A stretch of DNA of 64,000 nucleotides, from assembly GCF_022788635.1 (NCBI RefSeq), contig NZ_CP076024.1, positions 3,038,001 to 3,102,000 of the forward strand. Direction: 5' to 3'. A model generated the notes under the pieces. It worked only from the letters and a program-made list of their open reading frames with translations, had not been told where the DNA came from and made no database searches. The DNA is from Methylobacter sp. S3L5C. Its GTDB lineage: Bacteria; Pseudomonadota; Gammaproteobacteria; Methylococcales; Methylomonadaceae. Both the position numbers and the translations under genes were made by a program. The number at the start of each line of letters is the position of its first letter. The stretch's first letter is position 1. This document shows, in pieces, positions 57,032-64,000 of the stretch.

Positions 57032-58228
57032 TCAGAACCAGTAGTCCTGAGCCGTGCTTTCCTCTGACGTTACCACTTCAAGCCCGGCTTCATCATTGGG
57101 TCGGGTCAAAATCGCTGCAGTGCTTTGACGTTGAGCGATCAGCGTATCGATCGCCTCGTTGCCTGCTTCATCCTCACTCTCAATATCGCCATCAAAAATG
57201 CCGTCAAACAGATTGGAAAAACCAGTCGGAATCTGCTCTGCATCAGCATCAATGACGTTTGGAATTTTATCAACCGGTACAAACGTTTCCGGCACCGGTG
57301 TCGGTATTGCCAACACAGATACTGGTTCATCGACAGTCAATTCAGCAATTTCATCCTCGGCACTGTCTGCCTTCGGTAAATTCTGAGCTACCAACAAGCC
57401 CTCACCGTGACGCCGGGTTTTAACCGGATCGGCCAACAGCAGGGCAGTCGCTAGTATCTCTTGCAAAATACCGCCGGTAATTGCGCCTTTGACAGGGATT
57501 TTTACCAACAAGTCGTCAATGGTATTGACCACCGGTGCAACCCGATAATCGAGAAAGCTCAAGCCATCAAGTTTCTCACGCATGCGGCGTATCGGTCGTA
57601 GCGCGCTACGCGTGACTTGATCCTTACCCAATAGTGATTGCTCGATAAATTGATTGGCTTCCACCGCTATTTCGTAGAACATCTGCTCGCTCATAGAACC
57701 TATTTTGGTCTCCAATCGCGTAACATCTTCCAGTGGTAGTGCTTCTGGCATGCCGACGGTGACCAGTAAATAGTCAAACGATAACCGCGTCGACACAAAC
57801 TCAACCGAATCCACGGCTTGCTCGATGATGCCGGCAAATTCAGGATGGCGCACCACCCAATCGGTCACCGCTGCATCATAGCCGGCCAAAAAATTGGTTT
57901 TTGCCACAGCAAAGTCTCGGGCAATACGCTCAAGCTCTGCGGTAATATCTGCGGCCGACTCGTTAGGGATGGCAAAACCGCCCAAAAATCGGGTGCCGAC
58001 TCGCAAACAAATGCGTTCGGCTTCCTTTTTCAGACGGTTGAATACCGTTAACTGGTCTGGATCAAGTAAGCGCTTGGAACCCAGACTGGCCAAATCCTCG
58101 GGTGGCAGTTTGCTGCCATCGGCCAGCACCAGATCTTCTTTTTTCAGTTTTTTACGGGCACCGTAGATGTTGGCTTCGACTTTTACCAATACAACGCGCT
58201 CTAAAATGATGTTTGCTTCATGAGTCAT
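57032..58228 (-). CDS. DUF3150 protein
   Basis: 398 residues. LVKVEANIYGARKKLKKEDLVLADGSKLPPEDLASLGSKRLLDP and RFLGGFAIPNESAADI are typical of DUF3150, a family seen beside MoxR/VWA genes in conjugative plasmids, ICEs and phages. The mid-part is helical, followed by an acidic disordered C-terminal about 110 residues, ending STAQDYWF. The start has CAGGAGG upstream. Function unknown; likely an adaptor between AAA+ and VWA proteins. Confidence 0.85.
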   Translation of the reverse strand: MTHEANIILERVVLVKVEANIYGARKKLKKEDLVLADGSKLPPEDLASLGSKRLLDPDQLTVFNRLKKEAERICLRVGTRFLGGFAIPNESAADITAELERIARDFAVAKTNFLAGYDAAVTDWVVRHPEFAGIIEQAVDSVEFVSTRLSFDYLLVTVGMPEALPLEDVTRLETKIGSMSEQMFYEIAVEANQFIEQSLLGKDQVTRSALRPIRRMREKLDGLSFLDYRVAPVVNTIDDLLVKIPVKGAITGGILQEILATALLLADPVKTRRHGEGLLVAQNLPKADSAEDEIAELTVDEPVSVLAIPTPVPETFVPVDKIPNVIDADAEQIPTGFSNLFDGIFDGDIESEDEAGNEAIDTLIAQRQSTAAILTRPNDEAGLEVVTSEESTAQDYWF

Positions 58229-58247
58229 GTGAACCTCCTGAGTGAAA

Positions 58248-58300
58248 GAGGCACACCACGTCCCGAATGGGCTGGATTGCCCCTTTCGGGTTAAATAAAA
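58248..58300 (-). ncRNA. type B leader of the DUF3150 gene
   Basis: Minus strand: AACCCGAAAGGGG, then GGCA..CC/GG..TGCC outer stem around CCC-ATTC-GGG, then the CAGGAGG ribosome site. Confidence 0.75.
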
Positions 58301-58315
58301 TGCATAAAACGTTGT

Positions 58316-59053
58316 TTAAAACCAGCAATCGTCAGTGTCGCATAAAGCTAAAGCCAGATTCAATCGGGGTTTAAGCAAGCCTAACAGTTCAGCTATTGCT
58401 CTAATGCTATCCAGATCAGTGCCGAAAAACGCCAGAATGTCCGGCTCAGCCTTCAGATCGACTGACACCTCGCGACTGCTTTCGGTGGCCATGCCGATCT
58501 CAACGCCGTTAATGGCTTGGCGTTTTAATGCCAGTAAAAATAACCAGGGTAGAACACCGTGCGCTTGTCTGATCTGCCCGCTTTGTACAAACGGCTCGGC
58601 GTTTACACTGAGATCAAGTAGTTGTTGCCATCCCGACCAGGTTTGCTCGTGGATAGCTTCATACTCTGTCAAAGCTTGCACAACGTCGAACAGTCGTCTG
58701 ATTTCGCTGGCCAAAGCCATGCCGGTGGCAGGATTGGCTCGATATTCGATATGCCAATACAACGTACCAATCGCGGGTAGTGGCGATTCTGGATGTTCAT
58801 GCATGGCTTGCCCAGATAAAAACACTTGGCCTTCGCTGTCAATGTCGACTTCGGCCACGAATACATAACCTTTGGCCTGTTTCTGCCGTTCAATGTCGAA
58901 CTGCCTGATACCGTTGCGGGTACTAACCCCTGGCAAGCGGGCTGCGGTTTTTCCCCAACGGCTGGTAATACTGCCATCAGGGTTGGTTTTGACCGCCCAG
59001 TCTTTGGAGCCGCCGTCACTGTTACGGTGACGGTATAAACGCCAGGCTGCCAT
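58316..59053 (-). CDS. WGR-like protein of the AAA+/VWA cluster
   Basis: 245 residues. The N-terminal about 70 residues (WRLYRHRNSDGGSKDWAVKTNPDGSITSRWGKTAARLPGVSTRNGIRQFDIERQKQAKGYVFV) resemble a WGR-type domain with RWGK in place of the usual WGR. The rest is helical without a recognised family. The C-terminus DTDDCWF recalls two other cluster proteins. Begins 2 bases after the AAA+ stop, so translation is coupled. Role unknown; WGR domains usually bind nucleic acid. Confidence 0.6.
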   Translation of the reverse strand: MAAWRLYRHRNSDGGSKDWAVKTNPDGSITSRWGKTAARLPGVSTRNGIRQFDIERQKQAKGYVFVAEVDIDSEGQVFLSGQAMHEHPESPLPAIGTLYWHIEYRANPATGMALASEIRRLFDVVQALTEYEAIHEQTWSGWQQLLDLSVNAEPFVQSGQIRQAHGVLPWLFLLALKRQAINGVEIGMATESSREVSVDLKAEPDILAFFGTDLDSIRAIAELLGLLKPRLNLALALCDTDDCWF

Positions 59054-59055
59054 GA

Positions 59056-59997
59056 CTATACCTGCCAGTCATCACCGAACACGTCCCGTGCGATGCGATG
59101 AATCGCTTCGCGTTCGGCCGGTTCTGCCCTGAAAGTTAACGCTCTGTCCAGGGAATAGGCCAAGGCATTGGGAGCACTTTTAAAGGTGGCTACCAGGGAC
59201 GCCCAGCGTACCAAGCCTCGGGTCGAAAGCGTTACCGACAACATGCCGCCGCCATCTTGCCCACCAATAAACACCTTGCGGATCTGATTGGCGACCTTGA
59301 TCATACTTGCGCGTACCGTTTCCGGCATGCTAGGCACCACAGTAGCCAGCAGTTTCATTTCGTCTTCCGGGTCGGGGTAACCCACTTCCAGTAAACGAAA
59401 ACGATCCAGGAATGCCAAGTTTTGTCTCAACACGCCCTGATACAAGCCCGACTGATCGCCAGAACCCCGACTGTTGCCGGTGGCCGCCAGTCTAAACTTG
59501 GGGTGCGGCATGATCACATCTCCGGTTTGCGGAATTGTCAACGGCTTACCTTCAACGACTTCGTTCAAGCCAATCAATTCAGCCGGATCGACCGCATCAA
59601 TTTCATTAAGTAATAACACATGGCCTAGACGCACCGCCAGGGTCAACGGGCCATCAACCCATCGCATGGCACCGCTCTCGACCAGCATATACTGACCCAG
59701 TAAATCGTTGAGCTCCAAACGACCGTGCCCGGTGACGGCATGGACGCCCCATTGCAGTCTTGCAGCAACCTGTTCCAGTAACGAGGTTTTACCTGAGCCG
59801 GTAGGGCCGGTCAGATACAAACCATCGCCATTAGGAAAGCCCAGAAAAGCCAGCACATCACGTAAGTGATCTTTACGAAACACATATGGCTTGTTAACCG
59901 GCACATACGGATTTTGTGCAGGACTAAAACCTTCCACCGTCATGGCCGCCGGCGCCAAAATGCCGAAAGTGTCGGCAATAGAGTAATGTTGAATCAT
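59056..59997 (-). CDS. MoxR/CobS-like AAA+ ATPase
   Basis: 313 residues. Walker A is YLTGPTGSGKTSLLEQ, Walker B is HVLLLNEIDAVDP and sensor 1 is RLAATGNS, with GHGRLELNDLLGQYMLVESGAMRWVDGPL between them as in the CobS/MoxR group. RLLEVGYPDPEDEMKLL and TLSTRGLVRWASLVA are the C-terminal signatures. Such ATPases remodel a partner, usually a VWA protein; here the VWA gene is in the same cluster. Homologues accompany bet/exo in SXT-type ICEs. TTAAGGAG precedes the start. Confidence 0.9.
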   Translation of the reverse strand: MIQHYSIADTFGILAPAAMTVEGFSPAQNPYVPVNKPYVFRKDHLRDVLAFLGFPNGDGLYLTGPTGSGKTSLLEQVAARLQWGVHAVTGHGRLELNDLLGQYMLVESGAMRWVDGPLTLAVRLGHVLLLNEIDAVDPAELIGLNEVVEGKPLTIPQTGDVIMPHPKFRLAATGNSRGSGDQSGLYQGVLRQNLAFLDRFRLLEVGYPDPEDEMKLLATVVPSMPETVRASMIKVANQIRKVFIGGQDGGGMLSVTLSTRGLVRWASLVATFKSAPNALAYSLDRALTFRAEPAEREAIHRIARDVFGDDWQV

Positions 59998-60036
59998 GGT
60001 GAACTCCTTAAAATTGGGTTGAAACCCGAAAGATAA

Positions 60037-60084
60037 GGCACACCAAACCCCGGAAGGGCATAGTGTCGCCCCTTCGGGTTGATT
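60037..60084 (-). ncRNA. type B leader of the AAA+ gene
   Basis: Minus strand: AACCCGAAGGGG, then GGCGACAC/GTGTGCC outer stem around CCC-TTCC-GGG. A further GGGTTTCAACCC hairpin lies between it and the ribosome site. Confidence 0.75.
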
Positions 60085-60140
60085 GGTTTCCTGAAAATAA
60101 CCAGGGATGTGTCAGTTGAATTTAGGTTAAGAAATCCCGC

Positions 60141-60356
60141 TTATCGAGCCATGGATAACCGACTGACGTTCGCCACTTCCGCGCGGGCGACAAACTCCTC
60201 GTCCATTAAGCGCAAGATCCGGCGAATATCGGTTTTTAGACCCAGATCGTTGGACTCGCCGAGCATGTGCTGCACTAATTGTTGCTTGACAGTGATTTCT
60301 TCCAGACTGGCCGTTTCCAGCCAGCAATACAGGGTTTTCCAAAAGTCTTTGTTCAT
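60141..60356 (-). CDS. small helical protein of the ICE cluster
   Basis: 71 residues. Start at 60356 with an excellent GTAGGAGGTCACTC ribosome site. Acidic-helical (FWKTLYCWLETASLEEITVKQQLVQHMLGESNDLGLKTDIRRILRLMDEEFVARAEVAN). No family recognised. It is the first gene of the unit that continues with AAA+, WGR, DUF3150 and VWA, following leaders of both types. Confidence 0.7.
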   Translation of the reverse strand: MNKDFWKTLYCWLETASLEEITVKQQLVQHMLGESNDLGLKTDIRRILRLMDEEFVARAEVANVSRLSMAR

Positions 60357-60379
60357 GAGTGACCTCCTACAATGAAAAC

Positions 60380-60430
60380 AGGGGGCACCCTGACCCGACC
60401 GGGCAAGAAACCCCGACGGGACTGAAAAAT
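60380..60430 (-). ncRNA. type B leader of the small helical gene
   Basis: Minus strand: GTCCCGTCGGGG, then GGGG..CCCC outer stem around CCC-GGTC-GGG, adjacent to a type A element. Confidence 0.7.
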
Positions 60431-60586
60431 CAGGCTTGACGCACCTGATACAGGAAAGGGCTTACCTTTTCCTGCCGCTGAACAGCGGAACGCCGGTTGA
60501 GACCGGATTCGGGCCTCCTCGAAAGGAATGCCTGAAATGTGCTGATTTTTCCTTTAGCCTTGGCTGACAAGGACAGAGGAAAAACC
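60431..60586 (-). ncRNA. type A structured RNA element, copy 2
   Basis: Plus-strand view: CAGG-CTTGACGCA-CCTG, CAGGAAAGG/CCTTTTCCTG, CCGCT-GAAC-AGCGG, AACG, CCGGT-TGAG-ACCGG, TCCT-CGAA-AGGA, and TTTTTCC.../...GGAAAAA. Stems differ from copies 1 and 3 by paired changes while the loop CTTGACGCA and the AACG spacer are kept. Confidence 0.75.
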
Positions 60587-60620
60587 AGGACACCCTGCAG
60601 GCCTCAGTAGCCATGCAGGG
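60583..60620 (-). terminator. hairpin after the exonuclease gene
   Basis: CCCTGCA/TGCAGGG stem (60593-60620) followed on the minus strand by TGTCCTGGTTTTT. It could end the bet-exo unit before the next leader. Confidence 0.45.
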
Positions 60621-60646
60621 CGTTCTGTTCTGGATAAAAACAACCC

Positions 60647-61648
60647 TTAAAACCAGTAGTCGACCCGGATCAGGTCTTTCAACACCTCGGCATCGAAAGG
60701 CACTTCAGCCCGTTTTCCGTCATCCTCGCGACAGGTGATACGGACTCGGTTAGCCGGTTTTTTGCGATAAGCCTCCAGCACAGCTTCTTGCAATTCAGGC
60801 AACTGAGCGTTCAGCACCGCTTTGTAATCAATACTGCCTTGCACCTGAAAGCGATTGACCCGCAAGCCGGAGTGCTCGGCCGACATGAATTCGCCCATCA
60901 AGCCCACCAAGGTTTGTTCGATGCCGGCTTGCTGTAATTCCAGAGCTTTGAGCCGAGTTTTGATATCGTCAATCTTCATTGCGTTCTGACGATAGTTAGC
61001 CGCCAGCTGTTGCCACTGTTGTTTTGTAGTGCCGTTGGGTAAATAAAGATCACGTTCAGTATCTTTCGGCGGCTCCCTCCCGGTTTTTACCGCTGACAAA
61101 AAGTCCATGGCGGTTGCGATGAGCTGCGTAAGAAAGGCTTCATTACGCGCAATCTCAAACTCTACATCTTGCCCTTGGTGATAAAAGAACAAGAAACCGC
61201 GCGTTGCATCGGCTACCAGCAGTTGTTGTTGTACTTGGCACCAATACAGTTGATAGGCCGCAGCTTGCTTGCGGTTTAACAGCACATCCAGAAAAGTCGT
61301 TTCATGAGGACATTTGACTTCTACCGGCTCATTGTTTTCGGATAAACCATCAAACGACGCTCGCATCAGCGGATAGCGCTCGGACTCGCCGCACAACGGC
61401 AGCAACAGGACATCGTGTTTTTCCTCAAAGCATTGCAGGGCTTTGGATTCGGTTTCGATACCGAACCGGATCAAGGGATTGTTGTCCAGCGGTTGTTCCA
61501 GCACCAGTCCGGTCTTTTCTGCCCACAATCGCCAGGGCGTCTTATACGGAGAGCGCCCCATGATAATCGCCGCCTCACTGGCGCTAAGGCCTTGTGAGCG
61601 CCACAAGCGCCATTCGGGTGAACGTTGCGATACATTAATGACGTTCAT
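60647..61648 (-). CDS. YqaJ/lambda-type exonuclease
   Basis: 333 residues. RSPEWRLWRSQGLSASEAAIIMGRSPYKTPWRLWAEKTG is the YqaJ N-terminal block; FGIETESKALQCFEE, LMRASFDGLSENNEPVEVKCPHETTF (D...E-x-K nuclease core) and YQLYWCQVQQQLLVADATRGFLFFYH complete it. This 5'-3' nuclease makes 3' tails for the Bet annealing protein. The start shares one base with the upstream stop (TGATG), so translation is coupled. Ends IRVDYWF. Confidence 0.92.
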   Translation of the reverse strand: MNVINVSQRSPEWRLWRSQGLSASEAAIIMGRSPYKTPWRLWAEKTGLVLEQPLDNNPLIRFGIETESKALQCFEEKHDVLLLPLCGESERYPLMRASFDGLSENNEPVEVKCPHETTFLDVLLNRKQAAAYQLYWCQVQQQLLVADATRGFLFFYHQGQDVEFEIARNEAFLTQLIATAMDFLSAVKTGREPPKDTERDLYLPNGTTKQQWQQLAANYRQNAMKIDDIKTRLKALELQQAGIEQTLVGLMGEFMSAEHSGLRVNRFQVQGSIDYKAVLNAQLPELQEAVLEAYRKKPANRVRITCREDDGKRAEVPFDAEVLKDLIRVDYWF

Positions 61649-61980
61649 CAGTCAGCTCCGTGCAGTTGAATATGGCAACCCCAACGCTGGGTCGACAGAC
61701 CGAGCTTAAGCAGTTGAAGGTCGCAACGTCTGGCCCAGTGATAGTCATCAAAAATCAGCAGTAGCTGACCGGCCGTAGTCAGGCATTGGCCGCCATAGCT
61801 TTCAGCCAGCTTGTGCAATTGGGTATCGGATAACGTGGCTGAGTTTTTTATTGTCAATCCCGATTTCCAGGAGCACTCCAGAAAATCGCGACCGTGGCGG
61901 CGAAGCACTGTGGGTGAATCGTAGCGGTGCCAGTCGGTATGCCAGGGTATTCGGTTGGATGATTGATCAATGGCATTCAT
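61648..61980 (-). CDS. small protein of unknown function between bet and exo
   Basis: 110 residues with AAAAGGAGATGTT before the start. WHTDWHRYDSPTVLRRHGRDFLECSWKSGLTIKNSATLSDTQLHKLAESYGG and LLLIFDDYHWARRCDLQLLKLGLS are not a family I know. Its position and coupling to the exonuclease suggest an accessory factor of the recombination pair. Confidence 0.7.
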   Translation of the reverse strand: MNAIDQSSNRIPWHTDWHRYDSPTVLRRHGRDFLECSWKSGLTIKNSATLSDTQLHKLAESYGGQCLTTAGQLLLIFDDYHWARRCDLQLLKLGLSTQRWGCHIQLHGAD

Positions 61981-61998
61981 AACATCTCCTTTTAATAA

Positions 61999-62052
61999 AG
62001 AGCATCATCCATCGTCCCTAGGGCGATGGATGATGCCCGGAAGGGTTTGATA
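61999..62052 (-). ncRNA. type B leader before the bet-exo spacer gene
   Basis: Minus strand: AAACCCTTCCGGG, then a long outer stem GCATCATCCATCG/CGATGGATGATGC around CCC-TA-GGG. It has the longest perfect stem of the set. Confidence 0.78.
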
Positions 62053-62099
62053 AAGACGAGCTTGGTAGCCGGTATGAACAGAAACGGTTTTTACGTCAA

Positions 62100-63143
62100 T
62101 TAGCGTAGCGAAGCCAAGGTCTCGCGTGCTTTGGTTAAGGCTTCCGATGCTGGCGTAGATACTGACGGTATGGCAGCATCATCGGTCGGCGCAGTCTCAC
62201 CGTCAAAGGAATATGACTCCATCTTGGTGACTTGTTCTGCTTGTGCCGCTTTGTCCAGTTCGGCGTTGGCGTAAGTCAAATCAAGGCCCGAGAACTTGCA
62301 GTTGGCATAGTCGTAAGCGGCTTTCCAGGCACCGGCCAGGGTGGTGCGCCTGACCAGTTCCGTGACCGCTTTTTGAATACGGGGGCTGATCATGGACAGA
62401 TCTACCACGCGGTGTAATTCCCCTCTATCGACTTCATTAATGCGACTGGCCGTGCCGTTAAGCACCGTGCCATCATTTATATCGTTCAGGCTTTTACCGT
62501 CCATTTCCTCGGCGGCATAGCCGCATTCTTCGGGAAAAGCAGCTCGTAGCGAGGCCGCTTTGCCGCATTTACCTAACTGGCCTTTAGGGCGTTTTATCCA
62601 CATGGCCGTCGGTAACTGCGAGTTTTTCCCGCCAGCCGTGCTGTAGGCCTCCAGCCAGTACACTTCTTCAGTGAAGGGACAGCGACGACCACCAACCAGA
62701 CGGTAAACCGTCACCGCCACCCACTCGGGAAACGTCACCGTAATGGTATTTTCTTGCCAGGTGTCATTGTCGTCTTTAAAGCGCCCGGTAAAGGACTGAG
62801 TCACATCAGGGCCCCAGACCGGTCTATCCATCCCTGCCCACAGACCGGTTCGGGATGCCGTGGTCTGGATTTCCATAATCGAAGGCCAGACGGTTTCGAC
62901 ACTACGCCCCAAAGCGGCACTCCACATTGGCACCACATGCACCGGTTTTTTAAAAATATCAAGCTTGCGGGCTTTGCAGTAATCCAGTGCCATCATGATG
63001 GCTTCCGGAGTTTTGGCCGTGGGGAAAGTCACTTCGGTGAGTACTTTCCAGGATTGTTCAGACAGACCGTAAACCTGATTGGCGTCAACCGGCATCGGCA
63101 GGTTGCGGGTTTTTTGAGGATTATTTATGGATGAATTGCTCAT
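62100..63143 (-). CDS. RecT/Bet-family single-strand annealing protein
   Basis: 347 residues from the ATG at 63143 (ACAAGGAGAAACGCA). The open frame back to 63353 is leader RNA read as protein. Core: FPTAKTPEAIMMALDYCKARKLDIFKKPVHVVPMWSAALGRSVETVWPSIMEIQTTASRTGLWAGMD and KAASLRAAFPEECGYAAEEMDG, as in phage Bet proteins. Longer than lambda Bet (about 260) by a C-terminal acidic extension. Works with the exonuclease in recombination, as in SXT-type ICEs. Confidence 0.93.
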   Translation of the reverse strand: MSNSSINNPQKTRNLPMPVDANQVYGLSEQSWKVLTEVTFPTAKTPEAIMMALDYCKARKLDIFKKPVHVVPMWSAALGRSVETVWPSIMEIQTTASRTGLWAGMDRPVWGPDVTQSFTGRFKDDNDTWQENTITVTFPEWVAVTVYRLVGGRRCPFTEEVYWLEAYSTAGGKNSQLPTAMWIKRPKGQLGKCGKAASLRAAFPEECGYAAEEMDGKSLNDINDGTVLNGTASRINEVDRGELHRVVDLSMISPRIQKAVTELVRRTTLAGAWKAAYDYANCKFSGLDLTYANAELDKAAQAEQVTKMESYSFDGETAPTDDAAIPSVSTPASEALTKARETLASLR

Positions 63144-63165
63144 TGCGTTTCTCCTTGTAAAAAAC

Positions 63166-63216
63166 AGAGGACGCACTGCCCCAACTTGGGAACGCGTCCC
63201 CAGAGGGTTAAAAACC
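63166..63216 (-). ncRNA. type B leader of bet
   Basis: Minus strand: TTAACCCTCTGGGG, then GGACGC/GCGTCC outer stem around CCC-AAGTT-GGG, then AAGGAG. Confidence 0.78.
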
Positions 63217-63274
63217 GGTACAGCGGTGACTGTAACGGCAGGATTATCAATGTTGGGTTTGCATTTAAAATCAT

Positions 63275-63420
63275 CGGGCTTAACGCACCCGACACGTCGA
63301 TGAATCTCATCCACGCCGCCTAAAGGCGGAACGCCGACGAAAAGTCGGATCAAACCATCCCGAAAGACAGCATGAATTGTTAGGTTTTAGTTAAAAGGTA
63401 ATACGCCCAAGGAAAAAACG
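63275..63420 (-). ncRNA. type A structured RNA element, copy 3
   Basis: Plus-strand view: CGGG-CTTAACGCA-CCCG, GATG-AATCT-CATC, CCGCC-TAAA-GGCGG, AACG, CCGAC-GAAAA-GTCGG, then CATGAATTG and a TTTTTTCC end. It lies in the bet leader, upstream of its type B element. Confidence 0.72.
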
Positions 63421-63565
63421 AATCAGCGTAATTGCCGGCTATTGAAACGGATACCATTGGCTTAGTGTTTGCAAAAGATTGTTAAAACGGCTATTTTTTG
63501 CAGGTTTGGACAGACAAAAGAAACCTACCATCGAATATTATTCGACCCTCCTCAGAGGAAAAGGT

Positions 63566-64000
63566 ATGGCAGACAATACCGCCCAGGAAAAGATCGTTCG
63601 TCCGGCGATTAGTCGTCCGGTATTTGAACGCAGTATTAAAATTCAAAGCGAACAAGCGATTCGGGTGATTCGCCGCAGTTATGGCCGCTTGATTCGATCG
63701 CTGTATGCGATTGATGTCATCTTGCGGATAGTTGGACAAGAGCAGGCAATTGACGATGTCGAAGACGTGGTCAGTAAAATGATCAGTGACTGTGCCGAGC
63801 AGTTGCAGCAGGAAAAAGCCCGCCTTGACAAATTGTGTACTGATAACGGCATTGCCGAGGCGCCGGGCTATACTCATCCCGCCGATTTTAAAGCCAGAAT
63901 CACTTCGCCGCAGATTGCCCAGTTTGTGGAGCTGATCCGGTTATTGGATCAATTGATGATTGCCATGGATACCCTGTGGTTGTGCCAGATACTCACCAGC
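63566..64000 (+). CDS. DUF1845/AcaB-family ICE regulator, 5' part
   Basis: Open for 145 codons to the window edge, with AGAGGAAAAGGT before the ATG. IVRPAISRPVFERSIKIQSEQAIRVIRRSYGRLIRSLYAIDVIL, GYTHPADFKARITSPQIAQFVELIRLLDQLMIAMDTLWL matches DUF1845 (ICE family PFL_4669), related to AcaB. It diverges from bet across a 422-bp leader region. Probably a transcriptional regulator of conjugation genes by family; partial here. Confidence 0.8.
   Translation, partial: MADNTAQEKIVRPAISRPVFERSIKIQSEQAIRVIRRSYGRLIRSLYAIDVILRIVGQEQAIDDVEDVVSKMISDCAEQLQQEKARLDKLCTDNGIAEAPGYTHPADFKARITSPQIAQFVELIRLLDQLMIAMDTLWLCQILTS

Noticed and set aside
63144-63353. 70-residue N-terminal extension of Bet
   Set aside because: Same reason: it runs through the type B leader and part of the type A element, and AAGGAG precedes 63143.
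1-64000. CRISPR arrays and tRNA genes
   Set aside because: No regularly spaced repeats and no cloverleaf/TTCGA-type T-arm pattern were found by eye.

Overview
The window looks like a chromosome segment of a gammaproteobacterium, most likely a methanotroph or relative (Methylococcales-like). This is inferred from gene content: an sMMO-reductase-like (MmoC-type) flavoprotein beside hybrid cluster protein, a PEP-CTERM-like tail of the VP.P.A.WLFGSGL type, large secreted multicopper oxidases, SCO/cytochrome genes and many decayed insertion sequences. No tRNA, rRNA or CRISPR array was seen.

Layout. 0-1.7 kb: the end of a DUF2490 outer-membrane protein and a truncated MFS transporter. 1.7-11.6 kb (minus strand): a copper/redox secretion block with a SCO-like protein overlapping a cytochrome c/periplasmic-binding-protein fusion, a secreted FKBP isomerase, a PEP-CTERM-like protein, and a 1654-residue multicopper oxidase coupled to a small secreted His/Gln-rich protein. 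Two operator-like dyads lie upstream. 12.1-14.1 kb: a group II intron with its maturase. 14.1-29.1 kb: a mobile and decaying zone with a frameshifted IS5-type element, a duplicated 1.58-kb unit carrying VpsR-like sigma-54 activators on both sides of two genes (a secreted unknown and a DUF2156 protein), an IS982 remnant, a second multicopper oxidase broken by one in-frame TGA, an IS1182 element broken by an 11-bp tandem duplication, and an integrase stub. 29.6-37.8 kb: a stress/repair block (AhpD-like, PNPOx-like, DUF1348, MDR oxidoreductase and GST on plus; FMN reductase, MsrQ, MsrP and a beta-propeller on minus; a divergent LysR regulator). 38-45.7 kb: a TacA/TacT-type toxin-antitoxin pair, an IS110 remnant, recD2 interrupted by a complete IS3-family element, and HU and IHF-like genes. 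45.8-50.3 kb: a nitrosative-stress module (norR, then hcp and reductase) with visible NorR half-sites and a sigma-54 promoter. 50.5-53.4 kb: a large UvrD-like helicase with an ankyrin region.

54.3-64 kb is the recombination and maintenance part of an integrative conjugative element: Bet annealing protein, YqaJ exonuclease, a MoxR/CobS-like AAA+ ATPase, a WGR-like protein, DUF3150, a CobT-like HExxH-VWA protein, and a divergent DUF1845/AcaB-family gene. Every intercistronic gap in this part carries a two-hairpin leader (type B, seven copies). A second, larger structured element (type A, three copies) precedes three apparent transcription units. Their stems change by compensating base pairs, which marks them as structured RNA. 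Three unrelated proteins of this cluster share a C-terminal D-(Y/C)-W-F ending. These leaders, together with the MoxR/WGR/DUF3150/VWA set, are my best candidate for an under-described system.
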